Source: Marisa cornuarietis (lineage: Eukaryota > Mollusca > Gastropoda > Architaenioglossa > Ampullariidae). Taken from it: a stretch of DNA of 64,000 bases. A program made the translations under genes and the position numbers. This document shows positions 10,196-22,190 of the stretch, in pieces. The stretch is from positions 3,038,001 through 3,102,000 of the forward strand of contig SMMW01000618.1 of the NCBI GenBank assembly GCA_004794655.1. Direction: 5' to 3'. The notes under the pieces were generated by a model. It made no database searches, was not told where the DNA came from, and saw only the letters and a program-made list of their open reading frames with translations. The stretch's first letter is position 1. Every line of letters begins with the position of its first letter.

Positions 10196-11884
10196 TAAGA
10201 AAAAGCTGCTCTAGTCCTGAAGAGTGATCATTTGTTTTTCAGTTTCTTTCTCTATTTACATTTTAGTTTTGCTCTTCAAAAGTTTCTTGTTGAAGAGTGC
10301 TGACACTATTTGGCCTCATATGACAAACAGTCCTCCTAACCTCCGGCAGTTGTTGTAAGTGATGGGCGTGACTCTAAAATAGATGACTGTGTAGGCCCGT
10401 AGAGAGAATCAGTCTTATCAGTTGTAAGATCATCAAGATGGCCAGTTGAAACAGTTGTAGTCCCAATACGATGGTCTGTCTTAATAACATCGAGATCGCC
10501 CATTGTAACAGCTTCCGAAAACAGGTTGTTACATGGATGAGCTGAAAGTAGGTACAGAAGGAAAAAAAAACTACAGTCTCTGTGTGTGTTTGTGTATTGT
10601 GTGTGTGTGTGTGTGTGTGCGTGCGTGCGCGTGGCTGCTTCGCACATGTATGATATGTTATTTCTTTGTGTTGATTCAGCGTAGCTATAAGACTGTGCAG
10701 TGTCTTTCTACCTTGATATTGCGCAAACGAAATCCATTATTCTCACTTATTTTTTCTTCTTTTTTTTCGTCCATTGTTTCTGATATCTTCCCCAACTGAT
10801 ATTTTATTCTGTTCTAATCGTAGCAGCACAATATGTCATTAAACAGACTAATTGCTGTTTTGCCGATTCCCTCTTTTTGAACCATAATTTGTGTTTTACA
10901 GGTAGTCTGCAGCACATTTGTCTAATTTCTTGATCACAGTCATTATAATCGCCATTAGCATTGTTCTACCACTGTTGCTGATGGGGCTAGTGACACTGTT
11001 TGAAGTCGTTAAGCACTCGGCACAAATGGACACTAAATCTGGCTTCTCTACGAGCGCGAAATCGGAGTTTTCACATAATTGTCGCTAAGTCGACCATCAA
11101 ATCCTTTGCCATTCACTCAATGTTTTCAGTGTTTGATGTTTCGCCAGATGGAATTTTTGTCGTGCATTGTCTCCCTTTTGTAGGTGTTATTTGTTATGTT
11201 TCTTTTAGTATTGACGACAATGCAGTTGAAATGTTTCTGAACAAGCACACTGTGAGATGAGAAGAAAAGATTGTCTCCCTTTAATTTCACCATTAATTGC
11301 TTTTGCTTTAATTTTCTACCACATAAATAAGTCACTACTAGTCAGAGTCATAGCAGTCAGGACTATTTAAAGAAACGAGACAAAAATGGCGATATCTTAA
11401 TAATTAGAAAGCACAGGTGAGCAAGTGGATCTTCATTATCTGGATCTCACAAGACGAGACAACAGAAAGAAAAACCCATACGTTTAAAGTCTAAAGCGGT
11501 CTACCGAAAAAGCGAGAAAACTTTCTCTTGTTGTAATCATCTCTTATCGAAATGTCTTTAATATCGTTGAAGTGTCATATTGTCTTAGTCTCATCAAAGT
11601 GAGCCAAGAGATTTTACAATAGTTAAGCGAAAGTCGCGGATCTTCCAAACGATGACAAAATGATAAATGAACATTTTGCTTGTTTGAATAATTTTTCAGC
11701 ATTTTGCGATTTGATAAAATTAGAAGAAGACACGCGAGAAGTTGGGGATTTTGAAGGGAAATAATAACAAACTGAAGAGATTAGGGGATTGTTAATGAAT
11801 CATGTCCTAGGTGGTGGCAAGCAAACAAATTAAATGGACATTCCTTGAAAACAACATGCGGGTGTTGGGCTTTTATGGAATGGG

Positions 11885-11888
11885 ACAC

Positions 11889-11949
<61 letters not shown>

Positions 11950-12012
11950 CAAACACACTCACACACAAACACACACATATACAAACACACATGCAGACAC
12001 GTGCGCACACAC
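11885..12012. repeat. Compound (CA)n-(TA)n-(CA)n microsatellite
   Basis: A near-perfect CA array to about 11932, a short TATA array to about 11949, then interrupted CA repeats to about 12010. The open frames over it are repeat artefacts. Confidence 0.93.
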
Positions 12013-12626
12013 GAAAATGAGTGAATGTCAGAGAACAAAAGAAAAGAGAAAAATGTGGCAATGTTACAGGAGTGGGGTCGGAATGAACGAGAAAAACCGT
12101 TGTCTGTAGGTTCTGTAATTTATTTAGACTTTTTTCTTCCTTCGATTGCCTTTTCCGAAAGTTATTCTTTCTGATGATGTCCGTTGGAAATCGATGATGA
12201 TTTTGAAGAGTGAAACTCATCTAGCAGCTCGAGTCATTCGCCTTGAGCAGACATTTCCTGCCAATTTTATTTCCTCCACTGGAATAGCCCTATCAGACCC
12301 TTCACTTCCCTGTGGCCCAAGTGAAGCTGATCCAATACAAGACACATGTGCAGGTGCTTTATCTGAGGCTGTGGTGACGGGTCTGTCAAGCATTATTGTT
12401 GAGACCATGCGAGATGACACCGCTAGACACGTGAGAGATGTGAACCATACTTCAGTGACAATGTTTGTGATGATGTGAAACTGAAATATTCTCTGGGTGA
12501 CTCTGTGTGTGAACATGGATGTGCTTGTGAATGCTCGTGGTTAAAGTGAGAATTCAACTGTGCACTGCAAATAAAAGTTGGAAACTTAGTTGATCAAACT
12601 TAGTGTTGATCATTATCTTTTGCAAT

Positions 12627-12627
<1 letters not shown>

Positions 12628-12706
<79 letters not shown>
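12628..12706. repeat. (GT)n microsatellite, about 39 units
   Basis: An uninterrupted GT array, one of the longest dinucleotide runs in the window. Likely highly variable in length. Confidence 0.96.
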
Positions 12707-12710
<4 letters not shown>

Positions 12711-13453
12711 CGTGCTTGGGAAAGTGAGGTAGATGTTTTCTGATCTGCTGACAAGTTTGCAGAATGAGGTCAGAGATGTTTCTGTGGCTCGTGACTCCCG
12801 GGACAGATGGCCAGTGACGGTGAGTACATTCTGCGATTCCCTTGTGTCTCAGCCAGAAATGATTGACTCGTTACATGCGACTCTCCCCGAAAACTTGAAA
12901 ATTGTCCGGCAAACTCGGCAGCGGCTCTTCAGTCTTTTCCGAATTCCATCAGTTGATCAAATTTAAACCCTCTCCTCCACGAATAAGGTTTTGCATAACC
13001 GCGCATTTTCCAAGGCAACAACTTCCTTCGCAGGTACCTCCCTCTGAGAGGCTCACCCCCAACAAAAGACAAGTGTCTTTTGTTCTGCATTCTTTTATAT
13101 CTCCTATTATCTTCTTCTAACTACTGTGCCTAACAAAACCTTCAGACCTTCCAATCGCTTATTTTCATTCATTGTTACCCGTTCTTTTCTCTCCCACCAT
13201 GTGCATTTGTATATCAACTTACCAGCAGGCCCTCAACTTCCACATCTTAGAAAGTCAAATTGCAAAGCTCTTTCTTTCTTTGTTTTCTATTACCTACTTT
13301 TACATGTCTGCTTTAATAATACCACAGGAACTGTGGGCATGGTCGCCCTAGCTGATGGTCACACCAAGAATTGAGATTAAAAGTTTATAAAATTGTGGCA
13401 ATTTAATTGGCTGCTAGAGGTTAGAATCCAACTAGAACGAGTGTGCACCCAAG

Positions 13454-13740
13454 CCCAGATCGTCAAACCGCTAAGCTTTATTCTTCCTCATCTTTCATCC
13501 CTTACCATTCTCTAGCTCTTCCTTCTTAGCCCTAAACCACTCATCAACGTCCGAGACCGTCAGACCACTTAGCTACATACTCAATCATCTTTCATCTCCT
13601 TTTCTGTCTACAATTCATTCCCTCTCATCCTGCTCCCACACCAACATCCCAGACCGTCAAACTACTAAGCTTCGTCCATCATTTTTCCTCCTCTAACTCC
13701 ACCTTCTCATCCCACCCCTCAACCTCTTAACCCTTCGGTC
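13454..13740. repeat. 97-bp degenerate tandem repeat, three copies
   Basis: Copies start at 13454, 13551 and 13648, exactly 97 bases apart, each opening with a CCCAGACCGTCAAACC-like block followed by ACTAAGCT and a long pyrimidine-rich tract (CATCTTTCATCCC, TTCCTCCTC). The copies are diverged, so this is an old array. The + strand is strongly C/T-rich. Confidence 0.75.
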
Positions 13741-14295
13741 CCCTGTTCCCGCTATGATCTGAACGGCACGCGCTCACCATCGATAGTCAATACACCGAAA
13801 GATCAGTCCACTCCAAGACTGGAAAGGGAGGTGCAGAGCCACTCATCTGTCAAGCCTGGTGTGATCACTAATTATGATTTTTGTCGCCTTTAGTCGATGG
13901 CTGAAGGAGTTGATTCTTAGGGTGAAAGCGTGCTGCAAGTTTCGATTCCATGAAATGAGTTATTTTCATTACGGTTAACTCACGAGGATTCACGGACTGT
14001 TTAAGTCCACGAGAAGGCTGCACGTGCTGTCCGTATTATTCACGAAACGCCACGTGAACTGTTTCACGGAAACAAAACAGCCACCCGTTTATTTAATTAT
14101 CCGTCAGTCATTCCATCATTCATTTTTTTTCTATTCGTAATACCTTCGTTTGTACTTATTTATTCCCTGCATTTCGCCCTACATCTTTTGGCATTATACT
14201 TGCACAAACGATACCTGCTATCTCCATATGATGTTGTCGCTTAAACTGTTGGCGTTGTCAATAAAATTTAAGCAAGTTTGAGCAAGTTCTCTCTC

Positions 14296-14450
14296 TCTCT
14301 CACACACACAGACACACACACAGAGGTTTAAAATGAGACAGGACACACACACACAGGTTTAAAATGAGAGAGGACACACACACGCACACACACAGGTTTA
14401 AAATGAGAGAGGACACACACACACACACACACACAGGTTTAAAATGAGAG
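14296..14450. repeat. CA-linked minisatellite, four copies
   Basis: The block AGGTTTAAAATGAGAGAGGA occurs at 14324, 14355, 14394 and 14435, separated by (AC)n linkers. Spacing is 31, 39 and 41 bases, so the linkers lengthen along the array. Confidence 0.9.
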
Positions 14451-14756
14451 AGGGGACCAAGTGTAGAAAGCACACACTAATTTTGGAAGGAACCTCGAGA
14501 AAACATCTTAAAGATGAACTGGACAAAGACTTAAGTCTCGGATCATCGGGAAGTTCACACCGGTGCATGCTGGGAATCCTAGACACACCGTCTCAAGGGC
14601 TGACATGCGGATTACACCTTTTAACTGTTTTCCATGCATAGCGATGCAAAGTGCGTTGCGCATAAAACTCACAATAAAACGAAATAAGAACCAAGATTAT
14701 AGGGCCGAGCACAGGAAATGAGGAAAGTTTGTGTATGATAAGCATATGGTTCTCAT

Positions 14757-14905
14757 TCTTTCTTTTCTTTTCTTTCTTTCTTTCTTTCTTCCTTTCTTTC
14801 TTTCTGTGAGTGCGTGCGTGCGTGTGTGCGTGAGTACATTTGTGTACGTGTGTGTGAGTGTTTGTGCGTGTGTGTGTGTGTGTGTGTGAGTGAGAGAGAG
14901 AAAGA
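14757..14905. repeat. TTTC-rich and GT-rich simple sequence
   Basis: Interrupted TTTC units to about 14804, followed by GTGCGTGC and GTGT words and a short GA run. No gene content. Confidence 0.85.
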
Positions 14906-16264
14906 GAGAGATGCATAGAAAGCAGAAGGAAATGACGAAAGAGAAAGTGGTCGACTATATTCGCTTCATTATCCTTATTTCTTCTCAGATCAGTGATGCC
15001 TACGGGCGAAATCATAACTGGAATTAAAATCGATACTCGCCATGCGAGAGGCAGGGCCAGATGCTCACCTTTTGTCACGACAAGAACAACAACTCTAGAG
15101 AACAGTCAATTTATGTTCCCATATTAAACAGAGTTATCTTCTCGCTGAGCTGTAGTCCCGTCCGTCACTGCCATGGCTGTGATACCAGCACGAGAGGCAC
15201 GTGCAGTATAACAACACTTCATCACGGAAAGACGATTAATTTAAACCGAATTTCTTTAACCGAGATCCGTTTTTTTGTGAGCTGTTTCCCGTGATACATG
15301 TTGTGTAAAATGACGGTCTGTGTGAATATTATTACAAGTCAATCAACATGAGCATATAGTAGAAGACATTAAAGGATGAATAAAAGGAGAGATAGGGATA
15401 AATGCGTAATGAAACCAAAACAACATCTAAGTAAGGTGTAATAATTATTTTAGTAAGAGAGAGAGAGAGAATGAGAAAGATAGAAAATGAAAAAAACAAA
15501 TTAAGGCAAGAAAGACATAAAGAAACTTTCTCCTATTTCTCCGAGATTCTCTTCTCTGAAAAAAAAAATCGGTCCTAGCAAAGTTCCACCACCCAGTCCA
15601 CCAATTCTATTCTACACGTTTTGCCAAGAGAAAGAAAAAGAAATAAAATCCGATTCTCGTGTTGCTGCAGCTTGCAGACATTGTGCCTTTGGAGTCATTT
15701 GGTGTGATTTGCACAGCTTTATCCGACCACTTTAGTACACAAGTCTTTAAAAGCATGGTAATAGTCGGGGCTTTGAAGAAATCGTTTGCGCAAGCATAGA
15801 AAAAAAGGAAAGGCAAATCGAAGACTTCCTGATCGAGAGTATTGAGTAGTCTGGGTGTTCAGCACGCAACCCTTGTTTTCAAGAGGAATTAAAAAAAAAA
15901 AAAGAAATAAAACCGAAGCATCAACTTTCGTTGTTGTTTAGCTCTACTTTGTTTTATGTCTTCCTTAACAGGCCCATGGGGTGTATGATAAGAAGGGTGT
16001 AAAAGGTTGCTGTGTAGGGTGAGGATGGCCTTTATCGGTCGGGTGAGCAAAGGGAGTTATCGCTCGATGACAGGAGACAGAGACAGCAGTCAATAAAGCT
16101 GTGAAGTCTCGAGGTCAAGGGGAGACAAGGAAATGAGACAAAAGGTCAACAAAAAGCAGTTGCTGACAGATGGTCTGAAAGTGATGTTTATGACGATGGT
16201 GATGATGTTGAAAGGGATGATGAGGATTACGAGAATGATGGCGATGAAAACAGCTTGTGGCTGG

Positions 16265-16482
16265 TTAACACACACACACACACACGCACGCACGCATACA
16301 CACATAAACACACACACGCACGCATACACACATAAACACACACACACACACACACAAACATACACAGAGATGGATGTACAAAAACACACACGTGCGCATG
16401 CAAAGACACACAGAGTTTTACAAGTACACACACTCACAGAAATCACATTAGTAGACATTCGAACTTAAACATGCAGATTAAT

Positions 16483-16521
<39 letters not shown>

Positions 16522-16700
16522 CACACACACACAATTGCATGCTCACATACATGCACAAAATTACACGCTCTCATCTAAACACACACGCACACGCACTCAC
16601 GTACACACAACTGCAGGATCCTGCACACTTCCTTACATTCAAACGCACATGTACACACAAGCGTGCGCAAACACACACACACACACACACACACACGCTC
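16265..16700. repeat. CA-rich simple-sequence cluster
   Basis: Several (CA)n arrays (16267-16285, about 16330-16362, 16483-16532, 16671-16696) separated by CA-rich words. The open frames in this stretch are Thr/His or Cys/Val artefacts. Confidence 0.9.
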
Positions 16701-17479
16701 GCGCGCGCATAAAGACACACGAGCGCGCGCGTCCATCAAAAACAAAGGCTTGGAATGTTTGCGATGTTTTCCGTGTCGTTTTATTACGTTCAAAATTAAA
16801 GAAAAGGGCAGGAACTACTTCATCGTTTGCAAGTCATCACCTATAGCGACCTCTTCATCCACCCACACCGAAACACAACTCTCGTTCGCCGCTCTTTGAC
16901 CTTTTCTCGGGGAACCTATCTACCACGTGAACTGATGTGCATTCATTGCAAAACTATTCTCGCTAAAAGAAAAAAATATCTCTAACGTCTTCTGTTTTAG
17001 AACACAAACACAATTATTAAAGAGAGAAGACTGTAATTACTGGATTTTTATAATCACAGATAAAATAATGTAAACCAAGTGTAAAATTTCTATTGTAGTT
17101 CACTCATTGCACTTTTAAATGTAAGGATATAGCATTCTCTGAAGAAGGAAAAGAAGAAAGAGAGGAAATCGGATATGAGACAAGAATGAAAATAAAATAT
17201 TTTTGTAGGTTTGATTCCACAAAAATAATTTAGGAGAACCTTCTCCCTCCGGCTTTTTTGGTTTCTGGTTCCTGTTCTTTCAAACTACAACTACTCGGTA
17301 CATATTAATTATCCATTAGCAAATGCGCAGCTCTGTGTATTGTGAACAATTCATGTACGTGTCGAATGTGCGTCGTCAGGCAAGAATTTTAGTTCAAGAA
17401 TATTTTGAACAGAATTTAAGTAATCTCTCTTAACAGAGGCTCAAAGTTTACGATAGTAAAGCGAAATTTGTTTACACCA

Positions 17480-17481
17480 TT

Positions 17482-17556
<75 letters not shown>
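17480..17556. repeat. (TTTC)n microsatellite, about 19 units
   Basis: A perfect tetranucleotide array in intergenic DNA. Confidence 0.95.
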
Positions 17557-20500
17557 CGATACTGATAGAAGTATAGAAAGTATGTAATATACATCAGTTA
17601 CAAAGAGATGTTGATTATACAGATGAACAGAACCAAGGTGACACGAACAGAAAAGTCAGTAGAAAGAAAACTAATCCTACACAAACATGCATCGCAAAAA
17701 CAAAACAAATAAACTAACAAATAAAAACTTGTAACGAAGAGAAGCCGAGGGTTAAATCTTAAAAAGGGGCAGATTCTGCAAATTTAGTGTTGAGGAAAAG
17801 GGAGTGATTACTTCCTACGGCTTGAGAAAAATAAACGGAAACCAGGAAAGTCAGGGCTATCAATCAGACACTCGCAAGTCATCCTTTAAATTTGTGCGCT
17901 CGTCCACACTTCCTTTGTCACGTGACATACCTTCTATTGTCACGTGACGAACCTTCTGTTATCAATCTTCTACAACCTTTCTTTTGCTTTCATCGCAAAT
18001 GAATTAAAATAGAAATACATTGGATGGCATAGTAAACACATAAAATAATGACATATTTCACAATCAAAACACCGAGAATTATCGACAAAATATTAGACAA
18101 GTCATCTCGGCAGGGGAGTGAGAACATATGGAATAAGGGCCAACAACCGAACTATGTTTGTCGGTCGGCAAACGTCCATGAGAAATCTCCATGTCTCTCA
18201 GTTCTAGCAGCATCAAAGGGCGTTAGGAAACTGGCAAACAATTGACTCAGCGATGCCTCCCCCTCCCCCTAGACACAGTAAGTTTAAGATTACTTTCTTT
18301 CATCCACACATTAGTAAAATCGCATATGCCTTCAAGCACGTCAGCCGCTAGCACTCTAATCCAAAATTCGATAATCACCGAAGTAATACCAAGCACACCA
18401 GGTAGAAAAATTAAGAGATACTGGTTCTGCACCTGAAATTTTCAAGAAATTTTTAGAAGGATTGTTTTGGAAGACTAACTGACGAAACAAAGGAAAAGAA
18501 AAGAAAGCGAAAAAAAAACACTCAGTAAGGGGGGAAAACAAGGAAGATTGGTAAAAAGAGAAAGGGAGACAAAAATGTTACAGGAACAAAATAGACAAAA
18601 TTAAGGAGGAAAGAAAAATATATTCTTTAAACTATGATGAATTTTTTTTAAACAAGAAAAAACATTTATCAATTGTAAACAAACACAGTAAAGACAGTTT
18701 TGAATTTGTTACAACCAAAACCATACCCTAAACTATATTCCATGTCAAAAGGGACAAAGTGTTTTTTCTGCTAGTGTATATAGCACGCTCAGTTTAAAAA
18801 ACATTAAAAACACAGACTACTTCAGTGAGACAACAATTTATACGCAACAGTCCTGAAATCTGGATTAAATATACCGTTTAGGGGGAAAAAGTGAGAGGTT
18901 AAAACTTCAGACAAAGAATTGTATGGCAAGTAAGAAATAAGGACATTGACTGTAAGCAAGAAAAAAATTCTTTTGATACAAAATCCCGATATACTGCTTA
19001 TCAGATCTTCGCTTAACTTTACTGTCAAATTGTATCACCCAATGCTCAGAACATCCGTTTTTCTCGCTATCAAAAGCAGAATATGTATGAAATCGTTTTC
19101 TTTAAAAAATACTCAAAATATAAGATTATGCCACTAAAAAGTCATTTTTACCCCAGGTACCTAAATAGTATTTAAGTTAGACTTACAAAATTGTGTTCTT
19201 TGTATGAGGGGACCAGAGAGGAGTTAAGTGAAACAGCACCCAAAAGGAAGAAAAGATATTAATGTTATAAATGACCCTAACAAGGTGGACTCAAGACCAC
19301 GACAAAAGTTGTCCAACAATGACTACAACTTTTCCCTCAATACAGAAAATGAAAACAATGAATGAAACATATGCATGTTGTGAGAGTGAGGCAGTCAATG
19401 AGGAACAGTCCAATCACAGGTATTCACACTGTATCGTCTTACTGACACTAAATGTTCCTACCTGCCAGAACACATTTTATATAAGACTGTTGATCGTCGT
19501 GTATGAAAATGTATATTTTTAGCTTTAGTTGACTGAAGAAAAGAGGACAGTTTTTTTTAGTAAAATAAGTCACACGGACAGAGCAGACTATTTTAATATG
19601 CAAATGTTCTCTTTTGTAAACATTGTTACTTATCATGACACTCTTTTAAAAACAAATCAGCCAAAAAAAAGAGAAAAAACAGAACAAAAACAAAAGTTGA
19701 GCTCACACGTGCGAGCTGTACAATTTGTGTCTCACTGGACGAACCTGTTACAAACAACATGTACAAAGGCACTTCGCAGATCTGAGGACATAGTGAAGAG
19801 TGTGTACAACAGGGACAATATAGGGATTTTCTCGTCCCCCAGCAAAAACAGACGCAAGTTTCAGGAACGTTTGGCGACAGCCGCTTCTTGCCAGCACGTG
19901 GCATAATTGTCAACCTCTGCTGGCAAGGTGATACTGTCGTCGTTGCACCAATAAAATGTCACATCCACACCTTCTTCATGCTTTCATCTTTGTAGCAAAG
20001 CAAGAACGTGCCTTTAATTTTTTTTTTCTTCTCGTAGACCATCTGTTTCACTTATCAACACTGGCAAAGATGTCTTGGGTGAAAAATTGCCACTTATTTA
20101 TTTCGCATATTTCGCATATTTCTTCATTCCCCTAAATGCGGTTGTGTATCTTGTGCACAAACGTTCCATTATTTTTCAACGGAATCAGTTTCGTTCTGAT
20201 TTTTTCTATGAACCTGGAACTTATAAAAGTTTGATTCTAATATTTTGTCCAAAACCTAGAACTTCCTAATATCCGTTTTTCTGCTTTAGGCGTTTGATAA
20301 AATGAAGCTGAAAATAAAATGTGAATGAGCGAGCAAGAATGTGCAAAGCATTGTCCTAAGTGTTGAGTTCATTAAATGAATGTAGGCTGAATAAAGTTTT
20401 TGCTGTTAAGCTGGTTCGCGTCTGATGACGATGACGAGAAATGTCACTTGCCAAAACTATTTAAATTATTATGTTGTATGACAGACTTTGTGAATGGGGA

Positions 20501-21788
20501 TTCATCAAACATTAAATTAAACAAAAAAAAAATTATTAGCGCCCCCCAAAAAAAAAGCAAGAACATAATTACATTTTATTAAACTTCATTCTTAGCTTTT
20601 TATTCTGGAACAATATATTTTTATGAACTCGTCATCTGGAGATTTTTCAAGGGAGACAAAATGAAAGAATATTTCCAGATTGTTACAAAGCATATTGCTT
20701 AGGTAATGTTTTCATTTTAAAATGCAATTAGTGGATATCATCGATATTTCCAGAAAAATCGTAACATTAAACATAACTTGATAAAAAAAGAGAATGTTTG
20801 TGGAGGGAACACACCATTCGTTTCACTTATTTTGTTTTAAAGTTTAAAATAGATCAATTTCCTAAATTCGCTAATGTACGAAACTGCCTTGCTTTATATG
20901 AATTCCTTACGCTCTTGTCACTGTTGGTACACTTGGGGTTTCAATCTGTTTTCTCCATGAAATCAAGCCTGCACTCTGTGTCCCATGAGTTCCTTGCGCT
21001 GATGATGGCACGGTCTCTTTATTTTCGCCACCCTGTCTTCGTTGTCAGCTGCGTCCATTGGCCATGAGTCATAGGCGTGCCATCACGACAAGCCTTATGT
21101 AACAGGTACAGTGACATGTCAGTAACAGTATGATGACAGTCATTACCTTACCTTCTTGTCAAAGAATACGAGACTCCATTTTATTTGTCACCACTTCGTG
21201 TCTCACTGTTTACTGTTGGCCTTTTATTACCTGTGTAAGCAGCCGTTTTGCTCTCAAGGAAAAACGTCTCCGACAAACTCTCGGACATGTAGCAAGCGAC
21301 GGGTCCCAAAGTTGTTCCAGGTGCGATCCGAAATGTGAGTTCGAGACAGTCAATACTCCCAGCACACACACACACAGACTCCCAATCCTGTTCAGGATGT
21401 TCGATCACATTAGAAAAACCCACTTCAGCGAAGTCAGAATAAAGACGTTAGATCTTTCGGTTATCTGCAAATCTGGAATCGGCATTGAGTGAGATAAGGA
21501 CGTGAGTGACTGGTTACTAGCCGGTGAATAGTGAGTGTGTTGGAAGTGAATGGAGGAAATGATGATGATGTGTGCACCAACATGGTGAACGGTACAATGT
21601 CGTCAGGAAGAACAGCCTCTTTGTTACAGGGAACAAGAACGACGGTTTTCGTTCAATTTAACCCCCAAAATAAATGTAATCTTTTCAAGTCTGCCTCTAG
21701 AATATTAGATACTGTTTTGCACATTGTAAATATATTTCATGCCATCAGATGTGAGGCTTATTGATGTGCACAACATTTCTATCCTGTT

Positions 21789-21794
21789 TTTATT
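21789..21794 (-). promoter_or_regulatory. Candidate poly(A) signal of gene B
   Basis: TTTATT on the + strand reads AATAAA on the - strand, 226 bases past the gene B stop. It is the nearest canonical hexamer I noticed. No transcript evidence is available here. Confidence 0.4.
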
Positions 21795-22019
21795 CTTATA
21801 TGGCGCGGCATGGAGTGCTCATCTTGTGTGTCTTCAAACCGGAAACATCCCCTTCAGTTCTTCAACGCCTTTTCACCCAGTGAAAAGTCGATCTTTTCTT
21901 GCGAATGCGACAAAGCGTCACTCAACCTCAGAGAAGAATAAAAAAAAATTGTTTGTGAAGATCACGCTGACCTCAGCTCTGTACCATATTCGTTGGCGCT
22001 AAGTGCTCGCAGACAGCCG

Positions 22020-22190
22020 TCATGCAAAAACCTCCTTTCCTACGGAGTTCTGTCGATAGTTTCCAGTCAAGGGCATAAACTGGAGGCCATTGTCTGTGAT
22101 GTCTTGATTGCGCTTCTTCACTGGTTTTTTGGATCCTAAACAACGAACGGCAAACCGAAATTCCTCAGCCATTTCGGAACACAAGGTTTG
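22020..22190 (-). CDS. Gene B last coding exon: cytoplasmic tail and stop
   Basis: Exon of 171 nt, 56 residues and TGA (plus-strand TCA at 22020-22022), after acceptor TCTTCCACAG. It begins [17 protein letters not shown], of which 11 of 17 residues equal the start of gene A's tail by eye, then [12 protein letters not shown], and ends GKEVFA. The intron before it is only 220 bp. It has no long open frame of its own and was found by looking for the counterpart of gene A's tail. Confidence 0.9.
   Translation of the reverse strand, partial: QTLCSEMAEEFRFAVRCLGSKKPVKKRNQDITDNGLQFMPLTGNYRQNSVGKEVFA

Larger units (their letters stand above)
10196..22019. other. Intergenic region between convergent genes A and B
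   Basis: No protein gene that I can support is present. It is dominated by simple repeats: GT-rich at about 10580-10632, (CA)n/(TA)n at about 11885-12010, (GT)n at 12628-12706, a 97-bp repeat at 13454-13740, a CA-linked minisatellite at 14296-14450, TTTC/GT-rich DNA at about 14757-14900, CA-rich DNA at 16265-16700 and (TTTC)n at 17480-17556. Stretches 17560-21780 show only ordinary AT-rich sequence. A 110-codon open frame at 12146-12478 (+) is unrecognised. Confidence 0.55.

Noticed and set aside
12146..12478. 110-codon + strand frame
   Set aside because: Ordinary composition, but no recognised motif, no clear splice context and no relation to neighbours; too weak to call a gene.
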